A stretch of 64,000 nt of DNA from Meconema thalassinum (lineage: Eukaryota > Arthropoda > Insecta > Orthoptera > Tettigoniidae), in contig OX336388.2 in NCBI GenBank assembly GCA_946902985.2, positions 1,507,552,545 to 1,507,616,544 on the forward strand. The letters run 5' to 3'. Under the pieces are notes generated by a model. The model searched no databases, was not told where the DNA came from, and saw nothing but the letters and a program-made list of their open reading frames with translations. Positions 32,328 to 45,800 of the stretch are shown here, piece by piece (the first letter of the stretch is position 1; each line of letters starts with the position of its first letter). The position numbers and the translations under genes were made by a program.

Positions 32328-35300
32328 TGCCCCCGTAAATTGAATTATTTAGGGACAAAATGAGAATATTTTCCGTTCCCATGATAAAATGTACCTAGCA
32401 AATATAATTTCTGGAAGTGTGACACAGGAGTGTAGTGTTACAAGCTCGAAACTGTGGGAGAGCCCGATCACGTGTTATGTTGCACAATGGACGCTTCTAG
32501 AAGGCTATATTTAGCATAGCAACAGCGAGTTTGGAGATAAGTATTATAAATATTGTTATAAATTATGCAATTGGATCGCAGCCCAGAGCCAATGAGAACA
32601 GGTCTTATTGAAGACGGGATCAACTTTAATTACACAATATGATGAAATTATGCATTTAGGCCCTTAGAAGAAGATTTTCTTATTTGGTAATGAAGAGAAT
32701 ATTAAAAGAAATTATGTCTGATACTTTAAAAACCGCAGATCGGTTAATCTACGCAGTAATAAGAATTAGTAATCTACGCGCTAAAATTAAGGTGGGAGAT
32801 TGATATGGCCGCCAAAAATTCGACTTGGAGGGGGAGATCCAAGGATCGATGTTCTTATTCCAGCAGTCTTTGAAGAGTGAGGAAGTGTTTTTACTGGGTT
32901 AACGGAGATCCCAAGGCTTAGTCCGAGTGCGACGACTGTCGACTTGTGGAGACGCGATGATAGCTAGGTGGAACGTAGGAGGTCACCGCACTTCCATTCT
33001 ACGTGAAGTTGCGAGGAACATTGAATTGATTATATCTCTTATATAATTGAGATCTGAAGTTAAATAAGCATAAAGAACAGGTAGCATACTATATATTGTG
33101 AAAAGTCGAGCGCTTTAAATATTCACCGTTTTGACAATATAAGCCTGTTAAGTTAGATTTCCAAATGTGTTGGAAATAAAGCTGAATATCATTATAAATT
33201 GCAACGTGAAGTTGGAGAACGCAGTTCAAGTGAACAGTAGCGGAGAAGTTTTAATATTGGCGCAACACATAAACATTAACAGAATGACTTATTATTCTTC
33301 AAACGTTATCATTCAGCATAAGTAACATTGTTATATGATGATGAAATAGTCATGCGCCAGAGACATATTCGATAACAGGAGTTAAGATACAACGATGGAG
33401 CTTCGTTAGACAACGTATTCTTGAATACAGACGTAGTGTACGGTCCATCTTGTGCATTTTCGTCAGTCTAAGAACACTAATATAACATCAATTAGCAATG
33501 GAAATATTTCATTCACCATTTATATGAATATTTCCATAATTATATTCCAATGATGAAGCTGATACATATTTACGACGGAGAATGAAGACTTTACAGAAGA
33601 GATTTGTCAAGATGCTAGGGAAAGGTAGCCCAGCAACACAGAAGAATTTGTCAGAAGGATGTCGTTCGAGCCCAGGCGAAAGTTGGTGAATTCCAGAGAG
33701 GGACGTTTCTTATCTCTGAGGTCGCAGATCCGAGGTTCGAATGCAGATCCATCTCAGTGTCTTGTACTGAGGAAACGTTTAAAGTATTGTGGGAATACTT
33801 ACATAGATCTTCAAGATTTCGTCCAAATAAGGTATTAGTGTATCTCAATTGTTATATAGAGATTGATTAGTAACATTCTGAGCCGGAGATCTTCTTCCAT
33901 ATTTTCAGCCATCTTATTCCATATTTTCAGCGATCTTGTTCCATATTTTTCTATATTTTCACATTTCATGTATTTCAGTGCTTTTATGTATTTTACACTT
34001 CAGATGTGTGTTGAGATTTTTATACTTCAAGATTATTTAGAAGCTGATTGCCTTTCATCTCTTTTTTAATTTTATTCTACGGATCAGTTGTGGAACTGAC
34101 ATTAAAAATTTGTTTGAGGAATCATATTGTCTCATAGGAGACTAGTCGTATCGACTCTCGAATTTTAATAATTTCATTTAAACCAAGTATTCTGACATTG
34201 TGTCATAGCATCAATTCCAATTCTTATTAAATTTAATTTGAGCACTTTAATGTATCAACATATAACTTCAAGAATAAAAGAAACATCAAATGATATTGTT
34301 ATATCATTATTGTACATAAACTATCGACGATCCAAGAAATACTAGTCGATTGATAAGACCGAAGTCTTAATCCCTATGAACATTCTTTGTGTAGAGTGGA
34401 AAAATATTACGACATTGACAAACCTTATTTATTATTTGTAAAGCTAAGAGCTTTGTTCATTTAATATGTTAGAGGAAATACCTTTTGATAGAAGATTATT
34501 CAAATCTTTGGCTAGCAATTCAAAGCTAGTTTATCCCGGTCAAGGTTGAATTCTATCTGACACTATAAATAACATGTGTGTTATTTTATGCTATTTGTGT
34601 AACATCACGTCATTTGTGGACATGATATTACAACGATAAACAATTTAAAGCTTGACAAGTGAGATGTATAATTGTAGTCCAGTAGTCATGTGCAATGATA
34701 CTGAGGGTCATGCCATTATTTGAGAGAAGTTCCTACATAAGATATGTTAATAACAATTAATCCCTTTTGGTTATTGTTTAACATAGTAGAAGATAATTGT
34801 TTATGGCATATATACTGTAATATGAGGTTTTGTAGAGCTATGGAGTGCTCATGTGAGGGAATTCCGCATTTTAAGGAAGTCAAAGTATTGTTGTTCTTTG
34901 ATAAGAAGGCATGTATCATGATAAGAGCCGTTGAATACAAGTAGTCCATTTTTTGTGAATTAACGATTTAGCTGTGTTAACAGGAGGGTTTCAGCGGAAA
35001 TACAACTTGAGAAAGATTGTCTACTCATGTCTATAACACAATTATTAAATTTTATTAAACCCGAAGTTATGTAATTACGTACAGTTTACCTTAATTAGTC
35101 GACTGTATTATACCGACAGTGTAATGAAACCTATATATGACGATGTGTAAGCAGTATATCAAAACTACAGAACGTTAGAGAAGGATGGTTATGTGAAAAA
35201 CCAGTGTATATATTTAGTTAAAAATGACATTGTAACCGAGAAGTTAGAATCTCGAAAGTGTCGCGTTATCAACACTAGATAAAGGATATTATTATAAACA

Positions 35301-36318
35301 TATTACATGTAAATAAGTTTTGTGGAAATGATTACTTAGTTAAATATTTAGTAGGATATATTAATCAATTGTTTTGGAATAGCGTGTGTTTTATGAGTGG
35401 ATGTTTTGGTGTGTATGATTGTTCATTGTTAAGAGAAAATGTGGGACCGAATTGGTCTAGAACAATAGCGGGGTAGGAATGAAAGCGTGTATAAAAATTT
35501 TTAGAATGATTGTTTAAGAAACAGAGTGGTTATATGAACAGTTGTAAGATCTAAATGTTAATTTTTACGTGTTTTTATAAATGCACACACAAGCAGTCTC
35601 TGTGGACTAGCGAGAATGATTCACCGTTAGCATTGGAGAGCGATGACATAATATAAGAAGGTGTACACCCACCGCCTTCTATATTAATTGTAAAACCAGT
35701 TCCGAGTACGGCGTGCTGCCGGTATTTCATTGATGAAACAAAGTTACGGCACGTGCGTTCTGCAAACGCAGGCTCGTGAATGAAACCATGTGTCTGGATT
35801 GCCATTGAGAGACTTCATTAAACGTTTTTATTTTTACGCAGCGTAGGCCTCAAACAAGCCAAGATTTTATGCTCATAATTGTAATACAGCATTGTTGTAA
35901 GACGTAGAGTTGAAAGGAGGTGTGAATGATTGCGTGTTTTTTAATTTTAATTTCTATTGTTAAATTCGTTTATTGTTATTTTGTTTATACTAGATTAGTT
36001 TACCCTAATGTTAATAAATGATATTCGGATTGTTTTACATTGTTATTGGAGTGTGATTCATTTTAAATATAAGGAGCAGAGTATTGTGGATGTAGTGTAG
36101 GCGAGGCTGAATTCAAAGTTCCCGAGAGGTAAGTAAAGGTGAGTGCCCCATGTAGTTGGTTGTTGATCCACAATATTCTGGTAACTGCTGTCTTTAAATC
36201 CCTAAAGGCCATGTTGGAAGCGATTTCTAATGTAGTATATGCCGGTGCAGTTAGAAATAGGCAATCCAGCGGGGGCAATGGATATTCCAACAGGATCCTT
36301 TCCGGATTTTCGGGTACA
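32328..36318 (+). repeat. 5' LTR (3991 bp)
   Basis: TG...CA borders. It is unusually long: most Ty3/gypsy LTRs are a few hundred bases. No ORF above 70 codons has a recognisable domain. It contains a 24 bp minisatellite around 33880-33960 (TTCCATATTTTCAGC) with three units, against four in the 3' LTR, and a tRNA-like TTCGAATGC phrase at 33738. A segment of about 180 bp present in the 3' LTR is missing here at 34671. Confidence 0.85.
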
Positions 36319-36903
36319 GTAGGCATGGCGCCTTATGAACTTTGGGGCTACGAAATTAGCTTCGTAGTGTCTCTAAAGGAAGTTGGTTTGAACATTTCTA
36401 GTGAAAGAAATAATTACCAGACTTGTGGGATGTCTTATCCAATTTCGGATGGATGTGAGTGTAATCAATTTAATTAATTTATTTAAATTAATTTAAATTA
36501 ATATTAGGAAGGTTACACTCAGATAAAGATCAGATCTTAGAAACTTGAGAGAGGTGTAGTAGGTAGACAGTTTCGAAAAACGACCTACGATCTGAATATC
36601 TATTTTATTTTACCGGTACATGACGATTGCTAAGGTCATGTGTAAAACTAAAGCTAACTTGTTTTGATGATTGTAATGGTAGATTTTTTTGTGGTAGTAT
36701 ATTTAAAGTGAATCACAGGAGAACGAACATTTTGAGTAGGTTTATTCAACATAGGGTGTACATTGAGTTAATGCTAAGGTAATTTTAAGTTACTTTTATA
36801 CATTAAGGTGCTCAAAAATATATACGGAATAGGACGTTGCTCAGATGTTATTTTGCTCTGTTGTTGTTTATGTCTCTACAGCATTATATAAAGCGTTATT
36901 GCA
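36319..36903 (+). promoter_or_regulatory. LTR-element leader with candidate primer binding site
   Basis: Between LTR and gag. TGGCGCC at 36326-36332, 7 bases after the LTR, resembles the start of tRNA-Lys-type primer binding sites of gypsy elements; further bases do not match well. The remaining leader is AT-rich with TTAATTTAAATTAA repeats near 36470-36500. Confidence 0.45.
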
Positions 36904-39566
36904 ATGGCAAGCGAGGATGTAAAGAGAATGTTGGAGGAGTTGCAGCAGAATTTGATGGAGCAACTGCAGAGCAGTTTAAATGTTGTCAAAGGTGAGATAA
37001 AGGAGAATTTATCTGCGAATATGGTAGATATGGAAGGTAAATTTCAGGAAGCGAAGAAGGACCTTGAACAACTGAAGCCGGAACGAAAGGAGGACCTTAA
37101 CACAGTGATTTTAAAGTTGTTGATTCTCTTACAGGTAAAGTCGCTGAAAGTGTCAAAGAGAGTTTCAAAACTGAAATTCAGGAAGTTCAGACTTCTTTAG
37201 AGGGTTTACATACTAGTGCCTCTAAAATGGTTGCAAATGTCACGCGATTACAGGCCAGTTCAAAGCAGATTCAAGATGATGTAAGTGGTGTACGAACAAA
37301 GGTAGACATAGTACAGTCCGATGTTAGTAATGTTAGGTCAGATGTATCCCATGTTCAAAGTAAAGTAGATACCGTCCAATCCAAAGTAGACATAGTACAG
37401 TCCGATATTGGTAATGTGAGGTTAGAGGTATCCAATGTCCAATCTAAAGTAGATACAGTCCAAGCCGATGTCACCAATGTTCAGGTTGACATAAATAATA
37501 TGCAGTCAGATATCACTGATGTACAGTCTGACATAGGTAAAATACAGACAGAAGTCAATGCGGTATTTGTAGATGTAACAAAAGTCCAGGTGGACATTAA
37601 TAAGATTAGACAAGAGGTAGAGGCGTCTAAAGAATTGTGTACACAGAATATAACTGCTTTAACGAAACGTGTTGTTAACGATGCGTTAAAAACGACAGCT
37701 TCTCTGGTCGAATTAAAAGGTAACGTAGAAACTTTACGATCACAGGTTATTGACCATAATAAAATTCTTAAGGCAGATATTGAGGAGGACATAGCTGCAA
37801 TGTTAAAAGCTAATGTAGTTGTATGGAAAGACGAGTGGAACAAATCTAGTGGGAAACATGTTAAGCAAATCCAAGATAACATAGAATATAAATTAGCCAG
37901 TACCCAAGTAGAAATTAATAGAGAGGTTATTGAAGTAAGAACGGATTTAGGTAAAAGGATTGATACGCTCACTGAAAAGCAAGTAGAGGATAGAACTCAA
38001 TCTAGTCAGGATGTGCAAGCTTTGAAAGAATCGTTAGAGAGTAAAACTAAAACGATATAGGAACGATTAAACAAGGTTGTCATTAACGTTAATGCCATGA
38101 GTGAGGAGAAAACTAATGAACCAGAAGGATAAGTATCCAAAAAATTACAAAATCTTAATCAAGGAGACGTTGCCAAGCTTGAGACGTATAAGGAAGATTT
38201 AAAGTCCGAAGTAGGCCAACAGCTGAAGAAGATTATCGCTGAGATAGAAGAAAAGGAAAGGGAGAAGCTAGATTTTGAAGATTTGAGGAATCAGACTAGA
38301 AGAAATAGCCTAGAAGTGGAAGAAAGGGAAATCAGACCGGAAGAAAGATTATTCAGGTTTACGGAAGGTGTAGAGGAGAGGAGTAAAGAGCCCGAAAGTT
38401 ACAATAGAGATTTTCGACAAAACCTTCAGGATTCATATCCGAGAAACGTGACGGTCATAAGAAACTTTGAAGACAAACCGCGCAAGTTCAGCAAACTAGA
38501 TAGTTTCACACCGATAGAGTACATCAGAAATCTCAAAGATTACTTTATCGAAGTGCATATTCCAAGAGAGAGGGAAATGAAGATCGTAGAACGCTATTTG
38601 TCAGATGGGTCCCTTGAATGGTTTAGAGCCTTTAGATATACCTTCATTAACTTCGATGAATTCGCAGAAGCACTAATAAAGCGTTTCTGGTCTATTGAAG
38701 CACAAAACTCCCTACGCGCAGAAGTATACTCACGAAAATATTCAGGAACTCTTCCTACACGCTACGCATACTTCTTCACGAGTCATTTAGCCATACTCAG
38801 ATTCCTTCAACCCCCGTTATCTACAGCTCAGTTGATAGATGCGATAGCCAGGATGCTCCCTTTTGAATTCAGACGTCTAATTATCTCGTCAGGCATCAAC
38901 GATCTAGCAAGCATGAACGAATTGCTCAGAAAACTCGATTACACGAGCCCTATGCCAAACGTTGTTGCGAAGAACCAAAGGCAAGAGTACAAAGACATTA
39001 ACACAGTATATCTTGACCAAACACAACAGACAGACAAACCGAAAGAACCAGAAAAGGGAAATATTGGTCCTGAAAGGAATAATTATTTCCGGGATCGTAG
39101 ACCAGAACCCAGATACAGGAGATTCCGTGGAGGTCGTCCATACCAGCAACAGCAAGGGCGTAGTAATGATAATAGCAATGGCAACCGTAGAAGTGGTTAT
39201 TATCACAATAATAATAACTACCGATACAATAATAATGGTTATTATAACAGGAATAACAATAGGAATAACCAGAACGATAATCGTAACAGAAACTGCCAAG
39301 ATGAAATTATGACGAAGGAGAAGTATGATGAACGTCATAAGGATGGACAAGACTATTTTAAAGATTTAAGAGACAAGGAAAATGGGAATGGTGATAAAAA
39401 GGATTTGAGTATCGATTCCAAACCAAGCACCAGTAAAGGAGAAGGTAATGGAAATGGTTCTCACAGACGATATGGAGGGAACATTTACGTTGACCAAAAG
39501 AAGTGGAAGAGAGAAGAGGATATACTGCTACACAGAACCAAGAAAAGAGGAAGAAGAAGACGTTGA
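36904..39566 (+). pseudogene. gag-like gene of the LTR element
   Basis: One long frame of about 890 codons broken by a frameshift near 37105 and in-frame stops at 38058-38060 and 38130-38132. N-terminus: acidic helical, MASEDVKRMLEELQQN. Middle (37270-37640): at least 14 heptads of the type VQSDVSN/VQSKVDT, a long coiled coil. C-terminal half (38283 on): a capsid-like domain with FTPIEYIRNLKDYF, EWFRAFRYTFINFDEFAEAL and KRFWS, matching the Ty3/gypsy retrotransposon gag pattern. Then an R/N/Y-rich basic tail (39090-39300) in place of CCHC knuckles, suited to RNA binding. The final part (39448-39681) is also open in a second frame as an EEE-rich acidic segment. Confidence 0.8.
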
Positions 39567-39661
39567 AGAACCAACAATAGAAGAAGAAGAAGTTGAAGAA
39601 GAGAAGAATAGAAGAAGAGGAACGGGTCAGATGAAGATAACGGCAATAGAACCAAGAAGAA

Positions 39662-39787
39662 AGAGCGTTCCTCATAACTAATGCTTATGGGAATAAATGT
39701 TATGAGTTATTTGATGATGAAAATAACGTTATTTTAGGAAAATTCAACGCTAAGAATTTAAAAAAGTATCATAAGAAAATAGACTAA
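39662..39787 (+). pseudogene. C-terminal end of a pol polyprotein
   Basis: In the third frame the sequence reads TNAYGNKCYELFDDENNVIL followed by GKFNAKNLKKYH and ends in TAA. This fits the last residues of Ty3/gypsy integrase (Y-x-L-x-D...G-xx-N-xx-LK-x-Y). It follows the gag end with no protease, RT or integrase core between. The simplest reading is an internal deletion of about 3-4 kb joining gag to the last codons of pol. Confidence 0.55.
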
Positions 39788-39868
39788 AATAATTCAATAT
39801 TCGAGTTCAAGTGGCATATCAAAAGTCTTGAATTAGTATGATTAAAAACAATTTGCAACTGTTTTTAA

Positions 39869-39886
39869 CTTGAGATGACGGAGGAA
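39869..39886 (+). promoter_or_regulatory. polypurine tract candidate
   Basis: ACTTGAGATGACGGAGGAA directly precedes the TG of the 3' LTR. Purine-rich, at the position where plus-strand priming of LTR elements occurs. Confidence 0.6.
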
Positions 39887-42800
39887 TGCCCCCGTAAATT
39901 GAATTATTTAGGGACCAAATGAGAGTATTTTCCGTCCCCATGATAAAATTTAACTAGCAAATATAATTTCTGGAAGTGTGACACGGGAGTGTAGTGTTAC
40001 AAGCTCGAGACTGTGGGAGAGCCCGATCACGTGATATGTTACACAATGGACGCTTCTAGAAGGCTATATTTAGCATAGCAACAGCGAGTTTGGAGATTAA
40101 TATTATAAATATTGTTATAAATTATGCTATTGGATCCCAGCCCTGAGCCAATGAGAACAGGTCTTATTGAAGACGGGATCAACTTTAATTACACAATATG
40201 ATGAAATTATGCATTTAGGCCCTTAGAAAAAGATTTTCTTATTTGGTAATGAAGAGAATATTAAAAGAAATAATGTCTGATACTTTAAAAACCGCAGATC
40301 GATTAATCTACGCAGTAATAAGAATTAGTAATCTACGCGCTAAAATTATGGTGGGAGATTGATATGGCCGCCAAAAATTCGACTTGGAGGGGGAGATCCA
40401 AGGATCGATGTTCTTATTCCAGCAGTCTTTGAAGAGTGAGGAAGTGTTTTTACTGGGTTAACGGAGATCCCAAGGCTTAGTCCGAGTGCGACGACTGTCG
40501 ACTTGTGGAGACGTGAGGATAGCTAGGTGGAACGTAGGAGGTCACCGCACTTCCATTCTACGTGAAGTTGCGAGGAACATTGAATTGATTATATCTCTTA
40601 TATAATTGAGATCTGAAGTTAAATAAGCATAAAGAACAGGTCGCATACTATATATTGTGAAAAGTCGAGCGCTTTAAATATTCACCGTTTTGACAATATA
40701 AGCCTGTTAATTTAGATTTCCAAATGTTTTGGAAATAAAGCTGAATATCATTATAAATTGCAACGTGAAGTTGGAGAACGCAGTTCAAGTGAACAGTAGC
40801 GGAGAACTTTTAATATTGGCGCAACACATAAACATTAACAGAATGACTATTATTATTCTTCAAATGTTATCATTCAGCATAAGTAACATTGTTGATATGA
40901 TGAACTAAATAGTCATGCGCCAGAGACATATTCGATAACAGGAGTTAAGATACAACGATGGAGCTTCGTTAGACAACGTATTCTTGAATACAGACGTAGT
41001 ATACGGTCCATCTTATGCATTTTCATCAGTCTAAGAACACTAATATAACATTAATTAGCAATGGAAATATTTCATTCACCATTTATATGAATATGTCCAT
41101 AATTATATTCCAATGATGAAGCTGATACATATTTACGACGGAGAATGAAGACTTTACAGAAGAGATTTGTCAAGATGCTAGGGAAAGGTAGCCCAGCAAC
41201 AAAGAAGAATTTGTCAGAAGGATGTCGTTCGAGCCCAGGCGAATGTTGGTGAATTCCAGAGAAGGACGTTTATTATCTCTGAGGTCGCAGATCCGAGGTT
41301 CGAATGCAGATCCATCTCAGTGTCTTGTACTGAGGAAACGTTTAAAGTATTGTGGGAATACTTACATAGATCTTCAAGATTTCGTCCAAATAAGGTATTA
41401 GTGTATCTCAATTGTTATATAGAGATTGATTAGTAACATTCTGAGCCGGCGATCTTATTCCATATTATCGGCGATATTATTCCATATTTTCAGCCATCTT
41501 ATTCCATATTTTCAGCGATCTTATTCCATATTTTTCTATATTTTCACATTTCATGTATTTCAGTGCTTTTATGTATTTTACACTTCAGATGTGTGTTGAG
41601 ATTTTTATACTTCAAGTTTATTTAGAAGATGATTGCCTTTCATCTCTTTTTCAATTTTATTCTACGGATCAGTTGTGGAACTGACAGTAAAACTTTTGTT
41701 TGAGCAATTATATTGCCTCATAGGAGACTAGTCGTATCGACTCTCGAATTTTAATAATTTCATTTAAACCAAGCATTCTGACATTGTGTCATAGCTTCAA
41801 TTTCAATTCTTATTAAATTTAATTTGAGCACGTTAATGTATCAACATATAACTTCAAGAATAAAAGAAACATCGAATGATATTGTTATATCATTATTGTA
41901 CATAAACTATCGACGATCCAAGAAATACTAGTCGTTGGATAAGACCGAAGTCTTAATCCCTATGAACATTCTTTGTGTAGAGTGGAAAAACATTACGACA
42001 TTGACAAACCTTATTTATTATTTGTAAAGCTAAGAGCTTTGTTCATTTAATATGTTAAAGAAAATACCTTTTGATAGAAGATTATTCAAATCTTTGGCTA
42101 GGAATTCAAAGCTAGTTATCCCGGTCAAGATTGAATTCTATCTGACACTATAAATAACATGTGTGTTAATTTATGCTATTTGTGTAACATCACGTCATTT
42201 GTGGACATGATATTACAACGATAAACAATTTATAGCTTGACAAGTGAGATGAGAAAGGAGTATTATTTTTAGCCTACTTTCGATTTTTGCAAAATATGAA
42301 AGTAGACTTATGAGATCAACACAGGGCGAAAAAGTGTGTCTGTCTGTGTGTGTGTATGTGTGTGTGTGTGAGTCTGTGTATGTGTGTGTTTGTGAGTCTG
42401 TGTGTGTGTGTGTGTGAGTGTGTGTGTGTGTGTGTGAGTGTGTGTACTCTGAATGTCTGTCCCCCCCCTATCAATTCGAACACGGTGAATGCGAATTGAA
42501 AGAAATTTGGTACAAAGCAAGGACTAGCAAAGGACACTCCAGTGTCATGTTTTATATCGCCGCCATCTTGACGGAAACGTAATGGCGGCCACACAAATGT
42601 CCAAAGCTTAAATCAAATTACGACTAACCTAATCATCCCATCTCTACCAAATTTTGCAACAACATACCTTTATGGGGGGAGCATCCTTTGACCAAACTAG
42701 TAGGTCATCAACTCAATAGTGTGCGGATGGCGGCCATCTTTGTAAGAAAAATGATTACCCCTATTAATTCAAACACGGTGAAACCGAATAGAACTAAATT

Positions 42801-45800
42801 TGGTACAGAGATACTACTAGCAAAGGACACCTCAGTGTCATGTCTTATATCGGTGCCATCTTGACGAAAACGTAATGGTGGCCACACAAAGGTTCAAAGC
42901 TTATATCAAATTACGACTAACCTAATCATCCGATCTCTACCAAATTTTTCACCAACATACCTATATGGAGGAAGCATCATTTGACCAAATTTATAGGTCA
43001 TTAGCCTAATAGTTTGCGGATGGCGGCTATCTTTGTGTCAAAATCGATTCCCCTATTAATTCAAACACGGTGAAACCGAATGGAACGAAATTTGGTACAG
43101 AGGTAGCACTATCAAAGGGTACCACAGTGTCGTGTTTTATATCGCCGCCATCTTGACAGAACGTAATGGCCGCCTAACAAATGTTCAAAGCTTAAATCAA
43201 ATTACGACTAACATAATCATCCGATCTCTACCAAATTTTGCAACAACATACCATTCTGGAGGAAGCATCCTTTGACCAATCTAATAGGTCATTAGCCTAA
43301 GAGTTTGCGGATGGTGGCCATCTTTGTGTCAAAATCGATTCCCCCTATTAATTCGAACACGGTGAAACCGAATGGAACGAAATTTGGTACAGAGGTAGCA
43401 CTAGCAAAGAGCACCTCAGTGTCATGTTTTATATCGCCGCCATCTTGAAGGAAACGTAATGGCGGCCACACAAATGTTCAAAGCTTAAATCAAATTACGA
43501 TTAACCTTATCATCCGATCTCTACCAAATTATGCATCAACATACCTTTATGGAAGGAGCATCCTTTGACCAAACTAATAGATTATTAGCCTAATATTTTG
43601 CGGATGGCGGCCATCTTTGTGTGAAAATCGATTCCCCCTATTAATTCGAACACGGTGAAAACGAATGGAACTAGCAAAGTGCACCTCAGTGTCATGTTTT
43701 ATATTGCCGCCATCTTGACGGAAACGTAATGGCGGCCACACAGATGTTCAAAGCTTAAATCAAATTACGATTAACCTTATCATCCGATCTCTACCAAATT
43801 TTGCATCAACATACCTTTATGGAAGGAGCATCCTTTGACCAAATTAATAGGTCATTAACCTAATACTTTGCGGATGGCGGCCATCTTTGTGTGAAAATCG
43901 ATTCCCCCTATTAATTCGAACACGGAGCAACCGAATGGAACGAAATTTCGTACAGAGGTAGCACTAGCAAAGGGCTTCTCAGTGACATGTTTTATATCAC
44001 CGCCGTGTTGACGCAAACGTAATCGCGGCCACCCAAATGTTAAAAGCTCAAATGAAATTACGAGCAACCTAATAATCTAGTCTCTACCAAATTTTGCAAC
44101 AACATATCTTTATGTGGGAAACATACTCTGACCAAACTGCAAGATCATCAGCCCAATAGTTTGCAGATGGTGGCCAAGTATGTGTGCAAATCCTTTCCCC
44201 CTATCAATTCAAACACCGTGAAACCGAATTGAACGAAATTTGGTACAGAGGTTGCACTAGCAAAGGGCACCTCAGTGTCATGTTTTATATTGCCGCCATG
44301 TTGACGGAAACGGAATGACGCCCACCCAAATGTTAAAATCTTAAATCAAATTATGACCATCCTACTAATTTGATCTCTACCAGATTTTGCAACAACAGCC
44401 TTTTTGTGGAAAGCATCTTATGACTGACTACAAGGTCATCAGCCCAATAGTTTGCAAATAGGGGCCATGTATGAGTGCAAATCCATTCCCCATATCAATT
44501 CAAACACGGGGAATCCGAATTGAATGAAATATTTTACAGAGGTATCTCTAACAAAGGGCACCCCATATTCATGTTTAATATCCCTATAGCACGTTGTATT
44601 TCAACAAGCTACTACAACCAACATTCAATTATACTCCTTGAAAAGGACAAAGGGTTATAACAATACCCATTCAATTAGGAGAAAGTAGGCTATATGTTCT
44701 TTACTGAACATCTTGTTATGACATGTATTTGCGACAGACGAGTTAACAGTTAATTATCTTGTTGTGGAGTAAACTTTAAGAAGTTATTCACGACTGTCTA
44801 ATATCTTTTATTATAATTGGAAGTTTCGTTTGAAGAACTTACGCATGTATAATTGTAGTCCAGTAGTCATGTGCAATGATACTGAGGATCATGCCATTAT
44901 TTGAGAGAAGTTCCTACATAAGATATGTTAATAACAATTAATCCCTTTTGGTTTATGTTTAACATAGTAGATGATAATTGTTTATGCCATATATACTGTT
45001 ATATGAGGATTTGTAGAGCTATGGAGTGCTCATGCGAGGGAATTCCGCATTTTAAGGAAGTCAAATTATTGTTGTTCTTTGATAAAAAGGCATGTATCAT
45101 GATAAGAGCCGTTGTGTACAAGTAGTCCATTTTTTGTGAATTAACGATTTAGCTGTGTTAACAGGGGGGGTTTCAGCGGAAATACAACTTAAGAAATATT
45201 GTCTACTCATGTCTATAATACGATTATTAAATTTTATTAAACCCGAAGTTATGTAATTACGTACAGTTTACGTTAATTAGTCAACTGTATTATACCGACA
45301 GTGTAATGAAACCTATATATGACGATGTGTAAGCAGTATATCAAAACTACAGAACGTTAGAGAAGAATGGTTATGTGAAAAACCAGTGTATATATTTAGT
45401 TAAGTATTATATTGTAACCGAGAAGTTATAATCTCGAAAATGTCGCGTTAGCAACACTAGATAAAGGATATTATTATAAACATATTACATGTAAATAATT
45501 TTTGTGAAAATGATTTAATTAGTTAAATATTTTAGTAGGATTTATTAATCAATTTGTTTTGGAATAGCGTGTGTTTTATGAGCGGATGTTTTGGTGTGTA
45601 TTATTGTTCATTGTTAAGAGAAATGTGTAACCGAATTGGTCTAGAACAATTGCGGGGTGCGAATGAAAGAGTGTATAAAATTTTAGAATGATTGTTTAAG
45701 AAACAGAGTAGTTATTTGAACTTTTGCAAGATCTCAATGTTAATTTTTATGTGTTTTTATAAATGCACACACAAGCAGTCCCTGTGGACTAGCGAGAATG

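Noticed and set aside
33735..33760. tRNA-like B box (GAGGTTCGAATGC) in the LTR as a SINE
   Set aside because: No A box at the proper distance and no SINE body; conserved simply because it is part of both LTRs.
36139..36477. 112-codon frame spanning the 5' LTR end and the primer binding site
   Set aside because: Crosses the LTR/internal border, and in the 3' copy the frame continues into unrelated flank; no domain.
37481..37972. 163-codon minus-strand frame and the 148-codon frame at 38904-39350
   Set aside because: Antisense shadows of the gag coiled coil and of its Asn/Arg-rich tail.
42465..44570. CRISPR-like array because of regular repeats
   Set aside because: Unit length of 292 bp with no short repeat/unique spacer structure; surroundings are eukaryotic transposons.
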